NCBI GenBank assembly: GCA_013339895.1
Contig: JABACO010000009.1
Span: forward strand, 9,343,761-9,407,760
Source of the DNA: Ephydatia muelleri
Taxonomy: Eukaryota > Porifera > Demospongiae > Spongillida > Spongillidae
DNA: 64,000 nucleotides
Direction: 5' to 3'
Shown: positions 10,065 through 22,453 of the stretch, piece after piece
How the letters are laid out: each line of letters opens with the position of its first letter
Position numbering within the stretch: the stretch's first letter is position 1
Notes under the pieces: model-generated
What the model was told of the DNA's origin: nothing
The model's input: the letters and a program-made list of their open reading frames with translations, nothing else
Databases searched by the model: none
Translations under genes and position numbers: made by a program

Positions 10065-10996
10065 TTATATGTTCGGATTTCTAACGACATTTTCTGGGGG
10101 AGTATGCCGCATCTTTAAAGGGTGTAGTGGTCCATAACCTTTTTCCTGATCAAACGTATCAGATGATAAGGTTTTCAGGATCTTTGTTATCATCTCTATA
10201 TTGTGGGCCTTTACGTACAGGGCATGGTCTATTCCTTTGAGGTGCTGTAATATGAGGCAGATTAAACCAGCTACAGCAGGAGCTGAATAGGAGCTTCCAT
10301 TTTCTGCATATGTGAGACTGAACACGTCTGTATAGCTTGGTGCCCAGATGTGCTCACCAGGGGCAAGAAAGGCAACTTCTCGGCCTCTTGGACTGAATTG
10401 TGAAGGTTTTCCATATGTATCATGTGCTCCGATGCACAAAACATCTCCCATCATGCGTGCAGGAAAGTATACCTCTGAGGTATGTCCATGGTTGCCGGCT
10501 GAACAGACGATGATAACACCCAGATCTTTAAGTTGCCTAATGATTTGCTCAATCTCTTTATTTGATTCCTTGCATCCAAACGATATCGACAATACATCAA
10601 CATAATTCTTATCAACCATTAAGTTTTCAAGCAGAAACTGCAATGCCTGTATTACAGCTCCATTGTCAAAGCTGCCTCGTACACGTGCAACCTTGCACAT
10701 CACTATTTTGACTCCTGGCGCAACACCACTCCAATGTACGTGATTCCACATCTGTTCTCCACCTGCCGCTATACCTGCACATGTAGTTCCATGGCCATCT
10801 GAATCAGCAGGATTTTGATCGACAAAGGAGCGGACAGCTTTGATTTTACCCATGAAATCCTTATGAAGTAAATTTATGCCAGTGTCCAAAAATGCAATTG
10901 TTAATCCTGTTCCATCCAATGGTCGAAGGTTTTGCAACTCCCAAAAGACTTCAGGTTGATTATCAGCAATATTATGAAACGTTCCTTTTGAGGTAC
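10065..10996 (-). CDS. S8 (subtilisin-like) serine peptidase exon 1
   Basis: 932-nt exon entering in phase 1 after CTTCTCCAG and ending in a TAA-type stop. Subtilase landmarks in order: catalytic Asp in IAFLDTGIN, His in DGHGTTCAGIAAG, oxyanion Asn in VCSAGNHGH, and nucleophile Ser in NGSSYSAPAVAG. The catalytic set is complete and the fold length (about 290 residues) is near the family core. No signal peptide or propeptide lies in the exon, so a cytosolic protease is possible. The closest relative here is the exon at 39567-40663. Confidence 0.9.
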
Positions 10997-13900
10997 CTGG
11001 AGAAGTAGAACCGAGGTTAAGTTAAAGATAGGATATATGTATAAAAAAAGAAAGGCATTCCTTTCAGTTATTATGTCAGAGTTTCTATAATTCCTAAATA
11101 TGCATAATGTGTCCAGGGCATCCAATCGGCTTGAGAGGAGGGGAGAAAGAGAGAGGGCCTTCCTGTTTATTTCGTATTAATATTTCACACAGTGGAAGTG
11201 TCCAGGGATTCACTCAGTGCTATGGGTAGGGTTTGATTAATAATCGGACACAATTACCAATATAAGAGAGTACCTAGAAAGTCGGGTCACTGTTGATTAC
11301 TTGCAATATAACTGCAATGAAGCATATGATATATATCCTAAATTTTCTGCAGCTGACATCAATGAATTTACCTACCCCAAACAATACACAGGCATAGTGA
11401 TCTATAAACGAAATGTAGAGCACCGTGTGTATTTTAGCTATGGTGAAGGTAAAAAATGAGAGAAGGGTGGGGTTGGGTGTAGGGTGGGAAAGTGAAAACG
11501 AGTATCAAAATAAGTACTTAGTTCTTTAATGTTAATATAGATTCAATTTCACCATATTTTATTGGGATGCATATCGCCGAAGCCTGTTATTACATACACC
11601 TCAGGTGCAATAGTGATCTACAATAAAAAATAGCACGCCACAATTTTCTTAAGACAGTTAAAATATATCCTAAAGATCCTGCACAGTGAAAGGAGTCTTA
11701 TAGTATCCCTATAGACCTGATCACACCCATTTTTCAAAACATCATATCCCTTGATCTTATTACCTACTTAAGCTTTTCGTTAGTACTAGTGTGCACCAAG
11801 GCAGAAATTGCCCAAACCATGACGTGTGACAAAACCAGAATGCTGCTATGCTATGACAACTTGAAAATGCTCTTGCATTAGTATACATTGAATATAAGGT
11901 CATAGGAAATTACACCTTGAATATCGGTATGTGATGTATTATTCAAATACTTTAGAAAAATCAATTTAAGAATGGAATCATATCTACAACAAGATTTGTG
12001 ACTGCATTAGGGATCAGGTGTGGCTCCATGCTATGAAGAAGCCCATGGTAAATGAAGTGATCCAGGACTGAGGCTTGACCTAGATATCAGAAGTGTCTGG
12101 TAACCACAGGCGGAGGCATTGTTTAACGCCAGACTGATGACCCATCACACTGCCATAGAGTACCTGAAGCCATTTTAGAATTTAGTGCTCAAGAGAAAAT
12201 ACAGAGGCAGTCGACAACAGATAAGTCATCCTGTTACTTCTTTCAGCTGATGGGCTACTGCATGGGGAGGCTGATCAATTTGGTCATTGCCCTGTCTAAG
12301 TGAAACCAAGCCTACTCCCGTAATCCGTAACCTTCCGAGCAAGACTTTCTCATGCTGCAGTCAGAGCTGTTGTTAGCCTGTGCTTAAAGGATTGCCCAAC
12401 AAATGGAGAAGTTGACTGGGTCTTGATGATGTGCTCCTCTGGCCTCATTCATAGAATGAAATGGTCTGTTTCATATTATTTATTTATTCTTATCAATTTT
12501 GAATAATAATACGAAAATAATACACTCAAGTAATCTTAATGCACTAATAACATCATCGAAGACCTAGATAAAATTGCCCTAGACATCAGGGAGATGTTCA
12601 GCCTTGTCAAAGGTTGCCATGGACTTCAGCATACAGATGTGGATAGCAAGGCAAAATGCAAGTCAAGATAAACACTGTCGAGCCTCCTTGCCCCATGCCC
12701 CATAAGACTCCACCACAAGAGGGATGGACACCCACCCCAACTCAGTGCACTTTGCATCATTGGTAGTGTGCTTTCTCAGCTCAGCTGCCTCTGATGCTTC
12801 ACCTGCTATTGCTCCCACTGCAGACAAAATGTTTGAGTTTAGCAGTGAGACAAGCCAGATGTCAAGGTAGCTGGCTTTCCTTGATCCCAGTCTTGTACAA
12901 GAATATAACCTGCTTTCACTTGGATCACAAAATGTGCATTGTGGAAGGATTCCACCAACATGTCTTGAAGTTTATTATGCCAAATTATAGCGTCAACCCC
13001 TCTTTTACAGGTGATTGCATGGTGGCCTAAGGGGTCCATTGAGAACCATACGAGATGTCTAAGCCCAGCCACCCCTTCACTGCAGTGTGGAACTCCTCTG
13101 GGTCCACGATGAAAACCTAGCCCTATGGAGGGTGTTACTGAAAGTCATGATACAGCATGCTTAGCTGAAATGGAATATTATCAGTCCAGCAGAGCTTCTT
13201 TTTGATAGGTCTCCAAGCTGTGAGCCAGCTGATACCAGATTGGGTCCATTTGAACCAATTTCAAATAAATTAACAGCAGTTTAAATGTCAGGCTGATTAT
13301 GACTGAAGGCACAGAGCTCAGTTATTACCTGATTTACAGAGTCTAGCCACTCGAGTGAAACCAACAAAAGGTCATGTTATGCCAAAATCAAACACCCCTA
13401 GGTCCTATCTTGTTGAGACTCCCAGATGACCAACTGTGATGAAATCGTCATCATTTAAAGGTAGTCAGTCCCATGGGGATGAGGAATGAACAGAAAGATG
13501 AACAAGAGGGAAGGTTGGAAGATGGTGATGGTGTAGCAACATTTGATGATAATGATGAGAAAGATAAAGGAACTGAATGTGGACCAGACCCAGAAGAAAC
13601 AGCTGAAAAAGAGTTAATGGATGGTGTACTGGAAAGAAGACATAATCTGCCAAGAAGCCCATTTTGTAACACAATCCAGACCTGGAACTACTATTAGACA
13701 TCCTATAGTCAGGCAGACATTCGAACAGAGTTGTAGTACAATGTTATAGAGTGTGCATGAGTGCAGGTGAATTGTAATTAATGGCTCAGTGACACTACAC
13801 GGTTTTATTCACAAAGATCGCACACACCAAAAAGTTGTGATTGCGTATTTATCAATCTCATTTTTTACAATGCAACAATGCGTCCACCTTGTTGTCTGAT

Positions 13901-16900
13901 TGTTTCTGTTGTGTGCTATGTGCATCATAACAAAATTCATACTTTTTCACTTTGCAATTGACTATTAAAAAAAATGATAATGGCACATAATAAAAGCTAC
14001 TAACATATATGATCAGTTGAAATCAACTTTCTAGATAGAAAATGTTTTTCTTTACTTGTTCATTAAGAGGTGTATACATATAATACTTACTTATTATTAC
14101 CAATAAGCTCAAAACCTTATCGATTAGTGACCTTACACTACAGGAGCTGCTGACAAAGTTTGATAAATGACTGAAGTTATTCATAACTTAATTGAGCTAA
14201 TGAGTAAGGTGGTGATATATAGAATTTGAAGGCAATAGTGGTGCAAACAAGGGTCAAATAATAAAAATGTAATAATAATTAAACTATGGTAGCTAATGCA
14301 TGACCTTCAGAACTTATCATAGTGGTAAAAACCAACCAAGGAATGTGAACTAAACCTGCACAGCAAATAAAATATCCCTAAAGCCACATAATGGATAAAC
14401 CACTTGCGTAGAAGTGTTTAACAATGGAAAGTATAATGACCACTGTACAAATCGCCAGTGCCAATCACTACTCTGAGCTAGTAATTCATTAGATGATTTG
14501 CTGTAATAGTTGATTCGCTGTAAAATAGTGGGTGTTGTCCATCATTAAATTATTTCCGAACAAGAAGTGTCTAGGAAGGACACTGAGTGTGATAGCAGTG
14601 CTCGAATATGAGCCTTCACCAGGGCCAAGCTAAGTCTCCCAGATACCCTGTGGGGGGTCCTGGAACTTATGAAGATTGTACCATACAAATCAGGAGACAA
14701 CAATACTCCCTGGTATAACCACCCCTGCAGCCAAACATGCAAGGTTTTTTAATCTGGCCACGTACAGGGATGTCTAATCAAACAATACTTTAGCTTGTAA
14801 TAGAAGGTGAGCCTATTTGTTCTACAGACAGTAAATTAAGTGTGGATGGAGGCCTAAGCTCTTTCTGCTTCTTCTCATTTGGTACAGTATTTTTGGGACG
14901 TATAATTATATCAATTCTCAAAACAAAGTTCATTAGTGCAAATGTTCATTCTCACACCCACACTACTACAATTCTAATCAATGCAGTGCACATGTTCATC
15001 CTCATACCCAGACCGTTTTGAGGGTGGAGAATGGGTGTGGTGGGGTTATACTTCCCACTTCAATTATTAGGTACCTTTTAAACTTCAAAATACACAGTAC
15101 GAGCTGTTATGGTCTCTAATGCGTTTCTAGTTCACATGGGTGTATTTGTGGTAGCAGGTCATCACATCACCATCCTGTTTATTAACATGACCATACTAAA
15201 GGGTAAGATATCCTATATAATTTATCTATTGCATACTTTACACATAATTTGTGAAATGCATTAGCAATACGAGAAATCTAGATATATATTATATTATAAT
15301 TTACAATGCACATATAATGAAGTCATTTACCTTTTGTATCGGAATCAACACTGAGTGCAACAACAGATGTGCCAACAGATGAGACAACAGATGGACCAAC
15401 AGATGTGCCAACAGAGGGTTGCCGCAATGGTCCAAGTTGCGCTATTTGGAAAAACACAAGCATGAATTGGTGGAAGCCCAAATGTGAATATACATTCACA
15501 TTTCTCCTAAAAATTTAAAGGAAGGAACAGAAGAAAGGCATGATAGAAAGTGTCAGTATGCAAGCAATAATAGCCTACACATGTATCTATACATATTTGG
15601 ACTGTAGTGCTTAAATTACGATAGAAATGCATAAAGCAGCCTTGGCAATCATAAGCAGACTCATTTGTACCCTAGAGTGTCAACAATTGCCAAGTGCAAT
15701 AATATGTTATCATACAATAATGAATTATAATTAAATAATTGAGGTTGCATATTTAATGCAATACATTTAGTAGGCTATAGAGCATAGAATTGACAAGGAG
15801 GTCCACTGAATTGAATCAGGCTTAGTTACACTGAGACTACCGGTATACATAGAAATACAAATATGGTTTCAGCAAGTAGAGATATTCAAGTGTAAAGCAA
15901 GGTTTAGAAGAAAGTGAGAGCTGAGAGAATGTAGGAAGAGAAAGGGGAAGAGAGAAAGGAATTGAACCTGATGAACACTCCACTGTAAATTTTTGTGGCC
16001 TTGTTGCCCCAATGAGGTTAATTTCTTGCACAAAATCCTTCATTGCACTGCTCAAAGTCCATCGAATGTTAAAGGTGCAGCTTGGTATTCGTTTGCCTTC
16101 TCCAAACGTTTCAATTTCTTTCTTTGTTATCTGTTGAAGTGCACATAAAAGCAGCTTTATACCTGTGATTCGGATGCACCGCATCTGTGTTCATACTTAA
16201 TCATGTATATGATATGGTTAGTACAGCATTTCAATGGATTGTGTTCTTACTTAATCATGTGATATGGTTTGGTGCAGCATATTCAATGGATTTGTAATTA
16301 CTAACCTCCAAAGGAATAGCATCAGGGTGAAATTTCCATCCACCTCCAACTGCTTCACATGGAATGTCCAACCGAATTGACGATCCATGAAATGAAATAA
16401 TCATGTTTTTGTTTTCTCTAATTGGAATTTTCTTTTCAATGATCTGAAAGTGTTATGAGATCAATCTTACATTTTGTATGCAAATGACTTTAGTGGTATA
16501 CTGTGACCTTCACGTAAATATCATTACAAAACATTGCAAGTCCAAAAGGGTTACATGCAGTCAAAACATGGTTAATTAGGACCAATATATGTCTTACAGT
16601 TGTATTTCATTTGTATTTGCTAATGCAATCCTTACCGTATTGGCTATTGCAAGGTTCTTTGTGATAACCAATTTCACCTTTCGGCAGTTTAATTCTGAAT
16701 CATCATAATACAATCTCCCATTGCAATCAATATCAGCAGCACCCAGCAAACCATAAATCCATGAAATTCCAAATATTGAGAAACTGCTGAGCAGAATCTT
16801 CCCATACTTTTTATTAGTTTTAGGGTCAACATAAAAAGATCCTCCTTCCAAGTAATCAAATCTAGTAGGCAATATTCCTCTAGCCACAACAAAGGAAAGA

Positions 16901-18996
16901 TTACTTTCTTCACCTGGCATAAGGTTAACACAATGCTCAATCACCAGTTCAACTGGTGTATTCAGCTTTTGAATGTTGGGCGGAGTCAATGTAAGGTTAT
17001 AGACACTGCTAACAAGTGATGAGTGTGGTGGTAGAGTAACCTCTGTATTCAGATTAGCAGTAAGCAAAAGTGTAGCCTCAGGAACACTTGATGGAAGGCA
17101 GTCACTGGGAATATTAATCATTAACCCACAATGATTCCATTCAAATGTTCCAGCTTTTCCATTGATTATGGTTATCCAATGCTGCTGATCTAAAAACAGA
17201 AATTAAAATGTAATTATGATGTAACATTTACGGTTCTGCATATAAAGATATTCAAATGGCAACTAGATTAATGCAGTTATTCGTACATAGGGTGCAGTGT
17301 ATGGTTTCAGGTGGCAGGTCATTAGAATAATGTCTCTGTCAGCTTTGATTAATATTATTCAATACTTACAACACCTCATGTACATGTAATCAAAACAGGA
17401 CTCTGCCTCAAGAGGAAGCCTCATGAGGAGAGCCCTTGCATTGGCATGTGGAGTTTGTAGAAAAGCAGTCTGATTCATCCACATCCACAAGTTTGAATAC
17501 TATCTTGTAGGGTCAGTAAAACTCTCTGCGACATTCAAGAGATTGGAGACTTAGGTTTCTTAGCAGAGTACCATAATCCATGTTTGAGAGCTTGGTTCTA
17601 CTGCAGATAGCCCTGGTAAAGAAACACTGGGCTTTCTCAATGCAATTGATGTCCTGGAGATGCCATGGATTCCATACTTGAGTATTAGACTATAGAAGTG
17701 GTCTGACATAAGTTGTGAATAGTATTGAAACATCAGAAGTGGGAAAGCCCTTCAAAGAAGAGCACATCTATGATGAGCTTTAGCAGCAATGAAAGAGCAG
17801 TGGATATGAAACTTTAAATCAGATGAGAAAGATACCAAGGTCGCGAATGAACCAAGACTACACTCGACAGAGAATATTTAATATTTGGGATTGCTAAATG
17901 ACCAAAACAGATTAACTGCACTTTTGGAAAGCTATATTTAGCGCCAAATAGAAGACCAGTTACAAAATTCAGACAAAGAGTTTTGAATGGAGTGCAATTA
18001 GTGAAACCAGTCATTTGTAAACAGCAGTAGCCACGCTATCCAATGAAAAAACTAAAAACATGTTCAACCTCGCAGTCTCATATAACAGGCATGCTCCTTT
18101 TCCAATTCAGTTTGATGATTGTAGTTTGGAAGAGAATCCATATAATTTACACAATACAGTACAATAAATACTCAATACTTTCTGAGCAAATAATAGCAAA
18201 ACAGGAAGTCTGTTTATAAATTAGACTGAAACAAATATCTTGCAGTACTCGTGGGAATTCCAATACCTAGCAACCAATGTAAATTAGTCAATAAAAATAA
18301 ACAAATGTGAATTATGGTAACTAACATGTGACCCATAGAACTTGGGAATAGTGCGACAAAAATGCTTCCACTGAAGATGGCTGCATGAGCTTACAAATTA
18401 TAGAGCAGCATGAGCAGAAAACGACTAAGTAACAAAACATATTAACTTAAGAGTAAAGGCATGCGTTAACTATACACATTCTTTTAGGTGCTTGGTCACC
18501 TGTCTTGTGATGTATGTGAGCTTGGCAACAGAGTATAGGGAGTTTCTGTACTCTCACTGATCATTATGCTTGCTAAGTTGGAATGCATGAAACACTAGGA
18601 AATCTTGTAAATGGTTATTTTCATTGGGGGAGGTAAGAGTACATTTCACACATCTGCACAGCGTGAGCACAGGCATCAAGAACATGTTCAAGCAGATAAG
18701 GCTATACAACATAACATAGGTCACTGAGTCTCGGATGTACGTAACTTGTATGGTGAAACAAAAAGCTGTTCATGCAATTGTTTTTATTGTCATTATGCTA
18801 ACCACCATATGCCTTGCAGACTGCTTCAATGAACTTGCACAAAACAATTGTGATATAATAATGTAGTAGTATTATGGCAATCATATGCAATTACCATCAG
18901 GTTGTGGCTGTGAAGGAGATTCTGGCTGTGACGGAGGTTCTGGCTGTGATGGAGGTTCTGGCTGGGAAGGAGGTTTCTGTTGAGGCTTGTATTTCT
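10065..18996 (-). CDS. ZU5-UPA-linker-S8 peptidase gene (model)
   Basis: Proposed minus-strand gene with exons 18895-18996 (PPSQPE linker), 16636-17189 (ZU5), 16306-16443, 15968-16130 (UPA-like), 15331-15441 (SVGT linker) and 10065-10996 (S8 peptidase with stop). Phases run 1-1, 1-0, 0-0, 0-1, 1-1, 1-stop and agree at every junction; all exons are open. ZU5-UPA blocks occur in ankyrins, UNC5 and the PIDD scaffold, where they fold back or self-cleave. The 4.3 kb last intron contains LINE fragments. No initiator exon was found upstream of 18996, so the N-terminus is unknown, and the peptidase could be a separate gene. Domains are certain; the fusion is inferred from phase and order. Confidence 0.45.
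10997..12050. other. intronic/intergenic, no gene seen
   Basis: AT-rich sequence between the peptidase exon and the LINE fragments. No conserved frame or repeat end recognised. Confidence 0.4.
12060..12440 (+). pseudogene. retrotransposon ORF fragment (plus strand)
   Basis: Plus-strand pieces read SVW-PQAEALFNARLMTHH and KRKYRGSRQQ with stops and shifts. This recalls the C-terminal tail of retrotransposon proteins (WQPQAEALFDIRV ... KKRKY). Heavily decayed. Confidence 0.4.
12580..13072 (-). pseudogene. retrotransposon ORF fragment (minus strand)
   Basis: Minus strand reads MDPLGHHAITCKRGVD, then WHNKLQDMLVESFHNAHF, then in another frame sequence homologous to 1964-2240. DPLGHHAxTC is a known C-terminal motif of non-LTR-type ORFs. 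Frameshifted and truncated; it converges with the fragment at 12060-12440. Confidence 0.55.
13100..14540. other. no confident gene
   Basis: A 74-codon acidic open frame at 13473-13697 has no recognisable domain and overlaps a minus-strand Ser/Pro-rich frame; I do not call it. The rest is AT-rich intronic DNA. Confidence 0.4.
14545..14742 (-). pseudogene. retrotransposon ORF fragment
   Basis: Minus-strand frame with SGRLSLALVKAHIRALLSHS, paralogous to 45924-46110 and related to 1964-2240. Short relic. Confidence 0.45.
15331..15441 (-). CDS. SVGT-repeat linker exon (ZU5 gene)
   Basis: 111 nt, phase 1-1, between a CCAAATAG acceptor and a GTAAATG donor. It encodes QLGPLRQP then SVGTSVGPSVVSSVGTSV. 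Homologous to the linker exons of the CARD genes, which ties the ZU5 gene to the same family. Confidence 0.6.
15968..16130 (-). CDS. UPA-like exon
   Basis: 163-nt exon (phase 0 to 1) after CTTCAACAG. It reads ITKKEIETFGEGKRIPS, then WTLSSAMKDFVQEINLIGA and RPQKFTVECSSG. Position after ZU5 and the CTFNIRW...VQEI pattern suggest a UPA-like beta-sandwich. The assignment rests on order and weak similarity. Confidence 0.55.
16306..16443 (-). CDS. exon between ZU5 and UPA-like parts
   Basis: 138 nt, phase 0-0, acceptor CACTTTCAG and donor GTTAGT. It reads IIEKKIPIRENKNMIISF, then RLDIPCEAVGGGWKFHPDA. Probably the first part of the UPA-like domain; not recognised alone. Confidence 0.55.
16636..17189 (-). 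CDS. ZU5 domain exon
   Basis: 554-nt exon (phase 1 to 0) after GTTTTTAG. Landmarks: FEWNHCGLMINIPSDCLP start, VYNLTLTPPNIQKLNTPVEL, VIEHCVNL, then LPTRFDYLEGG and YGKILLSSFSIFGISW at the end. These match the ZU5 beta-sandwich (IxIPxxxLP start, PVELxIxHC centre, GxxxxSSFSxF end). ZU5 proteins are intracellular scaffolds. A Cys/Asp-rich tail (AADIDCNGRLYYDD) of unknown role follows ZU5. Confidence 0.85.
17430..18060 (-). pseudogene. LINE reverse transcriptase C-terminal fragment
   Basis: Minus strand, in frames interrupted by stops: DLKFHIHCSFIAAKAHHRCALLRRAF region, TTYVRPLL, NPWHLQDINCIEKAQCFFTR, and LSLQSLECRR. This is the thumb/C-terminal pattern of Jockey/CR1-type LINE reverse transcriptase (AKAxxR, TYVRPxLEY, IExxQRxFTK, LxxLxSLExRR). 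It lies in the intron upstream of the ZU5 exon. Confidence 0.7.
18070..18894. other. intronic DNA with duplicated blocks
   Basis: 18640-18800 matches 22020-22170 (CATGTTCAAGCAGATAAG, CATGCAATTGTTTTTATTGTC). A short piece of the recurring intron module lies near 18485-18590. No gene. Confidence 0.5.
18895..18996 (-). CDS. PPSQPE-repeat linker exon
   Basis: 102 nt, phase 1-1, acceptor CTTTAATAG and donor GTAATTG. It encodes about four tandem PPSQPE units. Paralogous single-unit exons occur at 40754-40804 and 46197-46253, and decayed forms at 864-912 and about 21418-21470. Proline-rich spacer. Confidence 0.6.
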
Positions 18997-19505
18997 CTAT
19001 TAAAGGAACAAAAATTTGTAGAACCAATAAAATGAAAGTTTTGTAATATAATTATATTAATCTAAAAGTAATATGTCAACTTTTGCACCAAATAGAAACC
19101 CCATTTACCAAAATTATAGCAGCAACCTGGATTTTTAAATTCCATTGTTATGGTTTCAATTTTGCTTTCCTAGTACATTAATATATTTACAGTGTCTCAT
19201 AATTTTGACAACCACTTTATGTAGTTATGAATAAGTATAAATATAGGTTATTGAACTTCATTAAGTCAATTAAATCAATTAAATAAGCTAATTAGTCTAT
19301 ATTGTTTAAATAAATAAAAGTGAAGTATTGTGAATAAATATAGATCTCTACATTTAGCAATTTAAAGTTGTGTTTGGACAACACTTTGAGGATTTTATGC
19401 AATCAATATCTTTTTAACTTGCTGAAAACAAACTTTCTTATGAATATATTTTTCTTATAAAATATATTACTGACACAACATACATTGAGTGTGAATTTGT
19501 CTTGG

Positions 19506-19573
19506 CCATCACTCATATGGGTTAGTATACTGAAAATGTTCCAAACAAATGACTAACCCATTCGAGTGATGGA
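19506..19573. repeat. small hairpin repeat
   Basis: CCATCACTCATATGGGTTAG and its near complement CTAACCCATTCGAGTGATGG enclose about 27 nt. Also at 27553-27619 and, shortened, at 2311-2366. Confidence 0.75.
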
Positions 19574-19988
19574 CTTCACACTCAAGGTCAAGCAGAAGGA
19601 AGCTCTTATCCACCTCTACACTGAATGGTCAGGATGTCTTGTGTGGTTACCTACCACTACTGGGTATGGAAAGTCTCTCAAGGGATGACACAGCAGCTTG
19701 CTGCATGAGTGCTAGCTGACTCCATGAAGTTGGCTCCCATGAGTTTGTTCGTATTCTTAGTTGTATTTGTTTATATGCACTTCAGATGGGTGTATGTTTT
19801 AAATGGAGAACATGTCAATGAACCAGGCCATTTATTAAAATGGCGATGGACGAGCGGCTAGTAGTTCTGGGAACCCGGCTGTTTATATTTATGGAAAATT
19901 ACTATAAAGTATACGATTATCCACAAACTGGGTAATGGCCTAGCGCATGTGCATTAACACCCCTGCAGCGTGAACAGGGCTGTTTCCT

Positions 19989-20012
19989 CCCCCCCCCCCC
20001 CCCCCCCCCCCC
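19989..20012. repeat. poly-C tract
   Basis: Run of 24 C. The duplicate at 28037-28055 has 19 C, so the tract length has changed since duplication. Another C run is at 54431-54449. Confidence 0.9.
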
Positions 20013-20308
20013 ACCAACCCCATAACATGAATATTGCTACCTGTGACAAAGGCTAGGTGTTCAAATGTTGTGGACTACATGTAATATGCTGTATGAAACT
20101 TGTACTGCATAAATACTAAGGTGTTAATGCTTGTGGCTGTTCTCATGACTGTTTGGTAATAGCTGTCAATTGTTAATTCATGGATCCTTTGGGGGAGGTG
20201 TGGAGGGGAGGAGGGGGTGCTACTTTATGCTTGAATTAGGTGCATTAAGATGTGTACTTTTAGCGATCATATATATTGACTGCTATATGCATCCAGGGAT
20301 AGATTCTA

Positions 20309-20595
20309 TTAGTTCTTCTCACCTATTCTCTCAGTTCTTTTAATTCCACTTATTCTCTCAGCTGCTCCTTGCTCACCCAGCCTCTCCAGTACCTCGCTCA
20401 GCCTTTCATGGGTTGCAGCAATTCCATCCAACCAGATCCATCTCCTCAGAAATGACTTCCTTTGATCTGCAGGTGTTCTATTATTGTTCTCAATGTCCAC
20501 AATATCCAGCTGTCCCATGCCAAGGTTACTTGCCACTGTTTGCCACTGTGGCAGCTCCCCTGCAATCCATGCAATGTCAGCATCACGTATCTTAC
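20309..20595 (-). CDS. Death-domain terminal exon (copy B)
   Basis: 287-nt exon after TTATCCACAG, phase 1 to stop. It reads KIRDADIAWIAGELPQW, VASNLGMGQLDIVDIENN, RKSFLRRWIWLDG and HERLSEVLERLGEQGAAERI: a complete Death domain. No SVGT linker or CARD exon remains upstream; the module diverges after about 21065, where the linker should lie. This is a Death-domain exon without a visible partner, either a relic or spliced to unseen exons. Confidence 0.7.
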
Positions 20596-20699
20596 CTGTG
20601 GATAAAACACCTTGTTTAACAGTACAGAATGCTGTGCAGGCCTGTTCTCATCTTATTTCAAAACTGAATTCGTTTAATTTTTTAACATTGATGATGGTT

Positions 20700-21060
20700 T
20701 AAAATGTGTACCCAGATTGGTGCAATGCGTCTCTAACGTTTGCACTCATATGGCTGTATGGCCTGTGCCTCCATGAGGACATCCCTTCCCAGGACACCCA
20801 TATGCTCTCCGTGGTGAGGTCATATCATGGGCTTGCAATATTCAAGCACATAAGCTGCATACACAGTCAATGTCCATTTGGGCATGTGCTTGTTTCCTGC
20901 TTTAACCCTATAGAAGTACACGTGTTATGCTTTTGAGTGTTTGGACGCTTGTATGCTGCATGTAGGGTTTCTGCCCTTACTGATCATTATGCTTGCTACG
21001 TTGGAATGTCATAGAATCACTGGATTCACCCTGCAGTTGGAAGAGGGATGTGTCTACTCA
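20700..21060. repeat. recurring intron module (copy B)
   Basis: Same block as at 2480-2900, carried in the intron beside the DD exon. Confidence 0.7.
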
Positions 21061-21064
21061 GCTG

Positions 21065-22223
21065 GAACACCACTTCCTCAAAACCCCTTCTCCTTCTGCG
21101 AAACCTGATGCTTGGCATATTTAGTCATGAACCACTCTATTTTACGGTGCTTGATCCATTTAAATGTTCACATCTGGATTTAGGAAGTCAAATACTGTTT
21201 TAGGTTACAGCCTTCTTTCCGCAATTCTTTTTAGGCCCATAAACATGATGCGATACCGATTTAATCGGTGTTGATATTGAATCAATGAGCTTTCTTCACT
21301 AACTAATCAATCTCTTCTACCTACTCCTTATAGAGATATAAGGTTATGATAATGGTCGTGCTTAGGCATGGCCTGCATTATGTGAGCCACTGTCCCTTGT
21401 GCCTGATGATTTTAAATGTGGCTGTGAAGGAAGTTTCTGTTGGACATGGACAGTTCTATGGACATCTTCTGTATTAAAGGAAGAACATTACTATAAGGAG
21501 TCTATAAATTATATCCTATGCTGTGACAGGTACCCCCTTTGGCCTGTAAGAATTGTAACGGTATTTAAAAATTATGGTTTGCAAACCAAACATTTTATAT
21601 TTTAAGAACCGTTTTGAAATATAGTGACTGTAATATGGAAAGGACTCAACAGCTTTCCCCCAGACATTGGGAAGTCCTAACAGATATGTGAGCTTTATGT
21701 ACACAGAATGGACACAATCTACTTCAGCTGCTCTTCCAGCATATCACCAATGCATGCCATGACTTCAGTGAAATAGATCTGCGGTAAGGTTAGCTGCACG
21801 ACAAGACTACAAGCTCAGGAGCACAGAAGGGAGAATTCTTATCTATATACACTCATGCCTACCACGTATGCCACAAGACATGATGTTATACACATCCCAT
21901 CTCCCACCCAACCCATTCCATATTCTCAATCTTATTATCTACTTGTGCGTACATGATTTTCACCCATCACTTCCTGCTTGCTCTCTGCCCCAATCCAAAT
22001 GCAAAGTACCATATCTTAATGGCAACCTTGTGAGCACAGGGTCAAGAACATGTTCAAGCAGATAAGACTATACAACATAACATGGGTCACTGAGTCATGG
22101 ATATACCTAACTTGCATGGTGAAACCAAAAGCTGTTCATGCAATTGTTTTTATTGTCATTATGCTAACCATCACATGGCATGTATTTCTCTATTAAAGGA
22201 ACAAAACTTAGTAGAACCCTTAA
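21065..22223. other. degenerate module B remainder, up to the transposon edge
   Basis: Contains a decayed PPSQPQ-like linker (about 21418-21470) and blocks shared with 47740-47870 and 53850-53990 (CAGCATATCACCAATGCATGCC, GGAGCACAGAAGGGAGAA). 22020-22220 duplicates 18640-19010 but lacks most of the linker exon. No CARD exon. Confidence 0.5.
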
Positions 22224-22453
22224 AGCAGGAGTTGCCGTATAAAAGGAGCTTGGATCCAAAAATTTCAACCGGCCGTGCGGCTGTTTTAGATTAAAAATGG
22301 TGGCTTCATATACATAGAGCTAGAGGCTTGGCAACAACAGTTACAGCGTACAAGTTCAAGCACGCATGCATGTTTTGAATGCCATTTCATGCAACAATAC
22401 CATTTCTGAAGTTAATAACACTAAGTTAACAAACTGGATCACATGTTCGTATA

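Larger units (their letters stand above)
19040..20300. repeat. duplicated block (pair with 27075-28345)
   Basis: Near-identical to 27075-28345. Shared landmarks: CTTTTGCACCAAATAGAAACC, the hairpin, GGGAACCCGGCTGTTTATAT and a poly-C run. One copy is the result of a segmental duplication of the region downstream of a DD exon. Confidence 0.85.

Noticed and set aside
13473-13697. Acidic 74-codon frame
   Set aside because: Composition only; an overlapping minus-strand frame is equally open, and no homologous copy in the window.
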